9,279 bases of DNA, from the NCBI GenBank assembly GCA_030840615.1, contig JAVEEE010000434.1, positions 1-9,279 on the forward strand. The letters are read 5' to 3'. This stretch comes from Frankiaceae bacterium. GTDB lineage: Bacteria > Actinomycetota > Actinomycetes > JAFAQI01. Below are positions 5,945 to 9,279 of the stretch, in pieces. The notes under the pieces were generated by a model that had not been told where the DNA came from, did not search any database, and worked only from the letters and a program-made list of their open reading frames with translations. Within the stretch, counting starts at the first letter, position 1, and every line of letters begins with the position of its first letter. Made by a program: the position numbers and the translations under genes.

Positions 5945-7024
5945 GTGCTGTCCGGGGCTCGACGAAGGACGGGTGGCCGCACGCACGGTGAGACTGCCAC
6001 CGGGGCGACGCGGCTGCCGCTCGGCCTGCTCGACGAGGTGCCCGTCGCGGTGGTGGCCTTACGTGGCGACGACGTCGTGTTCGCCAACGCGGCTGCCCAT
6101 CGACTCGGCATTGTGCGCGGCACCTTTCTGGTCGTTGCCGAGTTGCGGCAAACCGCGCGGCTGGTGCGCCGTGACGGCCTCCGTCGCGAAATCACACTGA
6201 CCTTGCCTTCGGCGCAGTTGTCGCCCACAAGGATCCCCGTGCGTGCGGAGGTGTTCCTGCTCGGTGGCGATGAAGTCGGGGCGGTGGTCGAGGACCAGAC
6301 CGAGGCGTCGCGGGTGGAGGCCGTACGCCGGGACTTCGTCGCCAATGTCGGGCACGAGGTCAAGACTCCGGTAGGCGCGATCGCGCTGCTCGCCGAAGCG
6401 TTGAAGGAAGCACGTGACGATCCGGTCGCTGTCGCCCGCTTCGTCGACCGGATCGCGGTCGAGACGCAGCGACTGTCACGGCTCGTGCAGGAGCTACTCG
6501 ACCTGTCCCGGCTGCAGGGTGGCGAACCGCTGCCGGAGATGACAGTGATCGGAGTCGACGCGGTCGTCAACGAGGTCGTCGAGCGGATGAGTCCGATGGC
6601 GGACGCCAAGCAGGTCCGGCTGGTTGTCGACGGTGAGTCCGGCCTCGCGGTGCTCGGTGATGCCGGGCAGCTGGCCATGGCACTCGCGAACCTGATAGAC
6701 AACGCCATCTCCTACAGCGCGCCGGGGTCACGGGTCGCACTGACGGCAAAGTGCCGGGAGGACGTCGTGGAACTCGTCGTGGCGGACCAGGGCGTGGGCA
6801 TCGCTCATGTCGATCTCGTTCGTGTCTTCGAGCGGTTCTACCGCGTGGACCCGGCGCGGTCGCGGGAGACCGGCGGCACCGGCCTAGGCCTGGCGATTGT
6901 CAAGCACGTGATGAACAACCACGGCGGGGAGGTCACGGTCTGGAGCACGCCAGGTGTCGGATCCACGTTCACGCTGCGCCTTCCCGAAGCGGCGGCGGCC
7001 GACGGCGGGGGGCAGCCCGGGTGA
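5945..7024 (+). CDS. senX3: Phosphate-sensing histidine kinase, SenX3/PhoR type, lacking membrane segments
   Basis: Sensor kinase expected to phosphorylate RegX3 at low phosphate and to be held back by PhoU/Pst at high phosphate. The 359-residue protein has a PAS-like domain (about 28-118), a HisKA domain with the phospho-acceptor H137 in VGHEVKTP, and an HATPase domain with N253 (NLIDNAISYS), D281 in DQGVGI, the FERFYR motif (295-300) and GTGLGLAIVKH (311-321). Sequence from the PAS domain on matches SenX3. It lacks the N-terminal transmembrane segments normal in SenX3 and PhoR (usually above 400 residues). GTG 5945 is the first start in frame; a stop lies at 5858-5860 and no start lies between them. 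It would therefore be a soluble kinase. The leaderless -10 supports this start. It overlaps regX3 as GTGA. Confidence 0.92.
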   Translation: MLSGARRRTGGRTHGETATGATRLPLGLLDEVPVAVVALRGDDVVFANAAAHRLGIVRGTFLVVAELRQTARLVRRDGLRREITLTLPSAQLSPTRIPVRAEVFLLGGDEVGAVVEDQTEASRVEAVRRDFVANVGHEVKTPVGAIALLAEALKEARDDPVAVARFVDRIAVETQRLSRLVQELLDLSRLQGGEPLPEMTVIGVDAVVNEVVERMSPMADAKQVRLVVDGESGLAVLGDAGQLAMALANLIDNAISYSAPGSRVALTAKCREDVVELVVADQGVGIAHVDLVRVFERFYRVDPARSRETGGTGLGLAIVKHVMNNHGGEVTVWSTPGVGSTFTLRLPEAAAADGGGQPG

Positions 7025-7701
7025 CGCGCATTCTTGTCGTCGAGGACGAGGACTCGTTCTCTGACGCACTGTCCTACATGCTGCGCAAGGAGGGCTTCGA
7101 TGTCGCCGTCACGGCGAGTGGGCCGGACGGCCTCGAGGAGTTCGAGCGGGCGGGTGCAGATCTGGTGCTGCTCGACCTCATGCTTCCCGGGCTCTCCGGC
7201 CTCGAGGTGTGCCGCCAGCTGCGCCAGAAGTCCGACGTGCCGGTGATCATGCTGACGGCAAAGGACGCGGAGGTCGACAAGGTCGTCGGACTCGAGATCG
7301 GCGCGGACGACTATGTCACCAAGCCGTTCTCCGCACGGGAGCTGCTGGCGCGCATCCGCGCGGTGCTGCGCCGTCGCGGCGAGCCGGACGACCCGGCGTC
7401 AGCGGTCCTCGAAGCCGGCCCGGTGCGGATGGACGTCGAGCGGCACGTCGTGACCGTCAACGGAACGACCGCGTCGATGCCGTTGAAGGAGTTCGAGCTG
7501 CTCGAGTTCCTGTTGCGCAACTCCGGTCGGGTGCTCACCCGCGGGCAGCTCATCGACCGGATCTGGGGCAGCGACTATGTCGGTGACACCAAGACGCTGG
7601 ACGTGCACGTGAAGCGCCTGCGCGCCAAGCTCGAGCCCAACCCGGCGCAGCCCCAGCACCTGCTCACGGTGCGGGGGCTCGGCTACAAGTTCGAGTCATG
7701 A
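7021..7701 (+). CDS. regX3: Phosphate-starvation response regulator RegX3 (OmpR/PhoB family)
   Basis: DNA-binding response regulator predicted to bind the two PHO boxes in this window. The 226-residue product has a receiver domain with the acidic pocket E8-D9, phospho-acceptor D52 (LLDLMLPG), T79 and K101 (TKPFSARELLARIRAVLRRR). A winged-helix Trans_reg_C domain occupies about 128-225, with LTRGQLIDRIWG and the recognition-helix segment TKTLDVHVKRLRAKLE, ending LLTVRGLGYKFES. The GTG at 7021 overlaps the senX3 stop as GTGA and yields MTRILVVEDED, the expected N-terminus; an upstream in-frame extension inside senX3 is not real. Translation is coupled to senX3. The recognition segment is very close to SenX3-RegX3 systems, so assignment to the phosphate pathway is safe. 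Confidence 0.95.
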   Translation: MTRILVVEDEDSFSDALSYMLRKEGFDVAVTASGPDGLEEFERAGADLVLLDLMLPGLSGLEVCRQLRQKSDVPVIMLTAKDAEVDKVVGLEIGADDYVTKPFSARELLARIRAVLRRRGEPDDPASAVLEAGPVRMDVERHVVTVNGTTASMPLKEFELLEFLLRNSGRVLTRGQLIDRIWGSDYVGDTKTLDVHVKRLRAKLEPNPAQPQHLLTVRGLGYKFES

Positions 7702-7712
7702 GGGCCGCCGTC

Positions 7713-7718
7713 TAGGCT
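7713..7718 (+). promoter_or_regulatory. -10 element before the CBS-domain gene (leaderless)
   Basis: TAGGCT fits TAnnnT and stands exactly 6 nt upstream of the GTG at 7725, the same layout as at senX3. No SD precedes the GTG at a useful distance. The gene may therefore have its own promoter despite lying only 23 nt behind regX3. The -35 region (about 7690-7695, TTCGAG) is a weak match. Confidence 0.55.
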
Positions 7719-7724
7719 GACCGC

Positions 7725-8120
7725 GTGCAGGTCGCGGACATCATGAATCGGGCCAGCGTGACGGAGTCGCCGGCCGATCCGCTGCGGCACGCGGCCACCC
7801 GGATGTGGAACCAGCAGACCGGCTCGCTGCTGGTGATGGACGGGGACGAGCTGCTGGGCATCGTCACCGAACGCGATCTGATGAAGGCCGTGGCGCGCGG
7901 TGACGATCTCGACGCCACGCCCGTGAGTGCCGTGATGACGCGATCCGTTCTCACGGTCACGCCGGAGACGTCACTGCACGACGCCGCCCGTCACATGGCT
8001 ACGCGCTGGATCCGGCACCTCCCCGTCGTCGTCGACGGCAAGGTGCTCGGCATGGTCAGCCAGCGCGACCTGTGCGGCGTGCTCGGCGACCTCGGCGACG
8101 ACACGAGCGCGGCGCCGTGA
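7725..8120 (+). CDS. Two-CBS-domain protein
   Basis: A 131-residue stand-alone protein made of a CBS pair (Bateman module), approximately residues 1-57 and 65-121. Each half opens with a VxxxM-type strand (VADIMNRA; VSAVMTRS) and closes with the conserved nucleotide-site motif (GIVTERDL 45-52; GMVSQRDL 109-116), whose Ser/Thr and Asp residues usually contact the ribose of adenosyl ligands such as AMP, ATP or SAM. No catalytic domain is attached. The ligand and target are not known; a cytoplasmic energy- or nucleotide-sensing role is the general family expectation. It follows regX3 by 23 nt but has a leaderless-type promoter, and its stop overlaps the next start as GTGA. Any link to phosphate control is from position only. 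Confidence 0.88.
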   Translation: MQVADIMNRASVTESPADPLRHAATRMWNQQTGSLLVMDGDELLGIVTERDLMKAVARGDDLDATPVSAVMTRSVLTVTPETSLHDAARHMATRWIRHLPVVVDGKVLGMVSQRDLCGVLGDLGDDTSAAP

Positions 8121-8254
8121 CGGATCCGGACGAGCGTTCGCTGCTCCCCGACCGGACCTCCGACGAGACGGAGACCGGCTGGGGCGACGAGCTCGAGTCG
8201 GCGGACGACCTGCGTCGTTTCCTCGACGAGGTGCCGCCCCACCATGTCGACTGA
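8117..8254 (+). CDS. Small acidic protein of unknown function, coupled to the CBS gene
   Basis: A 45-residue frame starting at GTG 8117, which overlaps the stop of the CBS-domain gene as GTGA. The product is strongly acidic (15 Asp/Glu against 4 Arg and no Lys), has no hydrophobic segment, and contains TGWGDELESADDLRRFLDE and ends in VPPHHVD. The combination of a D/ExTxxGWG motif and a PPH-ending tail resembles short uncharacterised actinobacterial proteins I have seen in similar form, but I cannot name a family. The four-base overlap, same strand, and codon bias toward G/C in third positions support translation. It ends 16 nt before the convergent mscL stop. It could be a partner or modulator of the CBS protein; that is inference. 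Confidence 0.68.
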   Translation: MTDPDERSLLPDRTSDETETGWGDELESADDLRRFLDEVPPHHVD

Positions 8255-8270
8255 GGGTTGACTGTGAGGC

Positions 8271-8672
8271 TCAGGCTGCCTGCACGGACGCGCAGAAGGC
8301 GCACTTGCGCGCCGCGGCGGGAATCGAGGACAGGCACTCGGTGCAGTCCTTCACCGGCGTGGGCTCTTCGGGTGTCGGCTTGAACCGGTCCATCAGCTGG
8401 TTGATCGGGTTGACCACGAAGAAGTAGACGACGGCCGCGACGATGAGGAAGTAGATCAGCGCGTTGATGACGCTGCCGTAGGTGAACCGGCTGCTGTTGA
8501 TCGTGAAGGACTTCGCGCTGAAGTCCGGAGTCCCTCCGATCGCACCGATGAGCGGCGTGATGATGCCGTCGGTGAACGAGCCCACGACTGCGGTGAACGC
8601 GGCACCGATGACCACGGCCACAGCCAGGTCGACCACGTTGCCGCGAAGCAGGAACTTCTTGAAGCCGCTCAT
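8271..8672 (-). CDS. mscL: Large-conductance mechanosensitive channel MscL with C-terminal four-cysteine motif
   Basis: Pore-forming membrane protein that opens under high membrane tension and releases solutes during hypo-osmotic shock. The 133-residue product has the conserved N-terminus FKKFLLRGNVVDLAVAVVIG, the first pore helix at about 14-40, a periplasmic loop including FTINSSRFTYGSVINALI, a second helix at about 66-88 (INALIYFLIVAAVVYFFVV), and a charged cytoplasmic segment NQLMDRFKPTPEEP. The normal helical tail is replaced or followed by C110-x2-C113-x10-C124-x2-C127, a zinc-ribbon-like pattern. ATG 8672 is preceded by GGAGG (8677-8681) with a 4-nt spacer; an upstream in-frame ATG at 8705 lacks such support. 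The stop faces the small acidic gene with a 16-nt gap and no clear terminator. Confidence 0.94.
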   Translation of the reverse strand: MSGFKKFLLRGNVVDLAVAVVIGAAFTAVVGSFTDGIITPLIGAIGGTPDFSAKSFTINSSRFTYGSVINALIYFLIVAAVVYFFVVNPINQLMDRFKPTPEEPTPVKDCTECLSSIPAAARKCAFCASVQAA

Positions 8673-8703
8673 GAGACCTCCGGTGAGTGGTGGTGGTGCG
8701 GGC

Positions 8704-8732
8704 ATCGTGTCGCCATCTGCCCGCCTCGTCAC
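8704..8732 (-). promoter_or_regulatory. mscL: Possible mscL promoter
   Basis: On the - strand GTGACG (8727-8732), resembling TTGACA at four of six positions, is followed after 17 nt by CACGAT (8704-8709), which keeps A2, A5 and T6 of TATAAT. The start would fall near 8697, about 25 nt before the mscL ATG and upstream of its SD. The -35 overlaps the stop codon of the preceding oxidase gene. The match is modest, and co-transcription from the oxidase gene 56 nt upstream is equally possible. Confidence 0.3.
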
Positions 8733-9279
8733 GGAGTGGGCAGCAGCACTCCCGGGTTGAGGATGCCGGCCGGGTCGACCGCGGTCTTGGCCGCCGCAAG
8801 GGCTTGGGCGAACACGTCGGGCCGCTGAGCGTCGTACCAGGGTCGGTGGTCGCGCCCGACCGCGTGGTGATGCGTGATCGTTCCGCCCGCTGCCATCAGC
8901 GCCTCGCTGGCCGCGGCCTTGATCTGGCGCCACTGCTCGACCTCGCTGCCGCGCCGGGCCGGCGCCATCACCGTGAAGTAAGGAGCGGCGCCGTCGGGAT
9001 AGACATGGGTGAGCCGGCAGGTCACCCGGCCGCCGCCGCAGATCTCGGCGAGCGCCGCCTCGGTCGCCGACGTGACCTCGCCAACCAAGGTGTCCAGCCG
9101 GTCCCAGGTGATCGCTGTCTCGAAAGTCTCCACCAGCACGCCGAGCAGGATCAGCTGCTCGCGCACGTAGGGAGCGCGGACGAACGACGACCGCCAGGCG
9201 TCGCCGGAGCCGCCGCGCTCACCCGCCTCGACCACGTGCAGTCCCGCGTCGGTGCAGAGCTCGAGCGCGCGCGAGGCCT
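8729..9279 (-). CDS. FAD-linked oxidase C-terminal part, alkylglycerone-phosphate synthase-like; 5' end beyond window
   Basis: The last 183 or so residues of an FAD-binding oxidoreductase with a FAD_oxidase_C (cap) domain. The open frame continues through the window edge, so the FAD-binding half is not visible; the GTG at 9235 is internal. AGPS-like landmarks are the GGSGDAWRSSFVRAPYVRE segment, VETFETAITWDRLDTL, THVYPDGAAPYFTV and the histidine cluster GTITHHHAVGRDHRPWY, followed by the usual ending DPAGILNPGVLLP. In alkylglycerone-phosphate synthases the triple-histidine region belongs to the active site for ether-lipid formation, but glycolate/lactate-type oxidases share the same C-terminal fold, so the substrate is uncertain. 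It lies 56 nt upstream of mscL on the same strand. Confidence 0.85.
   Translation of the reverse strand, partial: ASRALELCTDAGLHVVEAGERGGSGDAWRSSFVRAPYVREQLILLGVLVETFETAITWDRLDTLVGEVTSATEAALAEICGGGRVTCRLTHVYPDGAAPYFTVMAPARRGSEVEQWRQIKAAASEALMAAGGTITHHHAVGRDHRPWYDAQRPDVFAQALAAAKTAVDPAGILNPGVLLPTP

Noticed and set aside
5834..5986. Extended phoU start reaching into senX3
   Set aside because: The added residues show no PhoU similarity and cover the PHO box and both promoters; a GTG at 5812 with a fitting -10 explains the gene.
5932..6708. 258-codon open frame on the - strand opposite senX3
   Set aside because: Low-complexity Ser/Thr/Arg-rich product, antisense to a clear histidine kinase, no start signals.
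6751..7020. Upstream in-frame extension of regX3 inside senX3
   Set aside because: The RegX3 N-terminus MTRILVVEDED begins at GTG 7021; the extension is an alternate frame of the kinase domain.
8255..8285. Short palindromes TGAGGCTCA and CAGGCTGCCTG between the small gene and mscL as a bidirectional terminator
   Set aside because: Each has a single-base centre, so no stable RNA loop can form, and no longer stem or T-run was found.
8573..8598. TGAAC pair in mscL resembling a PHO box
   Set aside because: The two copies are 21 bp apart, not 11 or 22, and lie in conserved mscL codons.
8673..8705. Alternative upstream ATG start of mscL (MPAPPPLTGGL extension)
   Set aside because: The extension would cover the good GGAGG site ahead of ATG 8672, and MscL proteins start directly at the FKKFLLRGN helix.

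Overview
The window comes from a high-GC Gram-positive bacterium, almost certainly an actinomycete (Actinomycetota). The signs are strong G/C bias at third codon positions, frequent GTG starts, a DUF3099 gene, a SenX3/RegX3-type two-component pair, and promoters whose -10 element sits about 6 nt before a GTG start (leaderless genes). The genus cannot be fixed from sequence alone.

Most of the window is one inorganic-phosphate locus. From left to right: the 3' part of a Pit-type low-affinity phosphate transporter (+ strand); a small DUF3099 membrane protein (- strand) whose end overlaps the end of pit; the high-affinity ABC phosphate transporter read right to left as pstS-pstC-pstA-pstB; and phoU, upstream of pstS on the same strand. 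Divergent from phoU on the + strand are senX3 (histidine kinase) and regX3 (response regulator), overlapping by 4 nt. Behind regX3 come a two-CBS-domain protein with its own apparent promoter and a 45-residue acidic protein coupled to it. On the right, on the - strand, are mscL with a C-terminal cysteine motif and the C-terminal part of an FAD-linked oxidase of the alkylglycerone-phosphate synthase type, cut by the window end.

The locus reads as a self-contained phosphate-starvation module. PstSCAB imports phosphate, PhoU is expected to link transporter state to the kinase, and SenX3 phosphorylates RegX3. RegX3 would bind 11-bp direct-repeat PHO boxes. I find two such boxes, one before pstS and one in the phoU/senX3 intergenic region. 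They share the pattern GTTCATnnCnCGTTCAT, and both lie 31 nt from a candidate -10 element of the downstream - strand gene.

The gene content itself is well known, and I see no wholly new system. The points most worth a second look are a SenX3 without membrane segments, an imperfect 11-bp inverted repeat flanking the phoU/senX3 PHO box at both -35 regions, a 12-bp palindrome at the predicted pstS transcription start, the leaderless promoters, the cysteine tail of MscL, and the pit/DUF3099 tail-to-tail overlap with hairpins. No gene-free stretch exceeds 300 bases; the two longest (5038-5158 and 5813-5944) are both regulatory.
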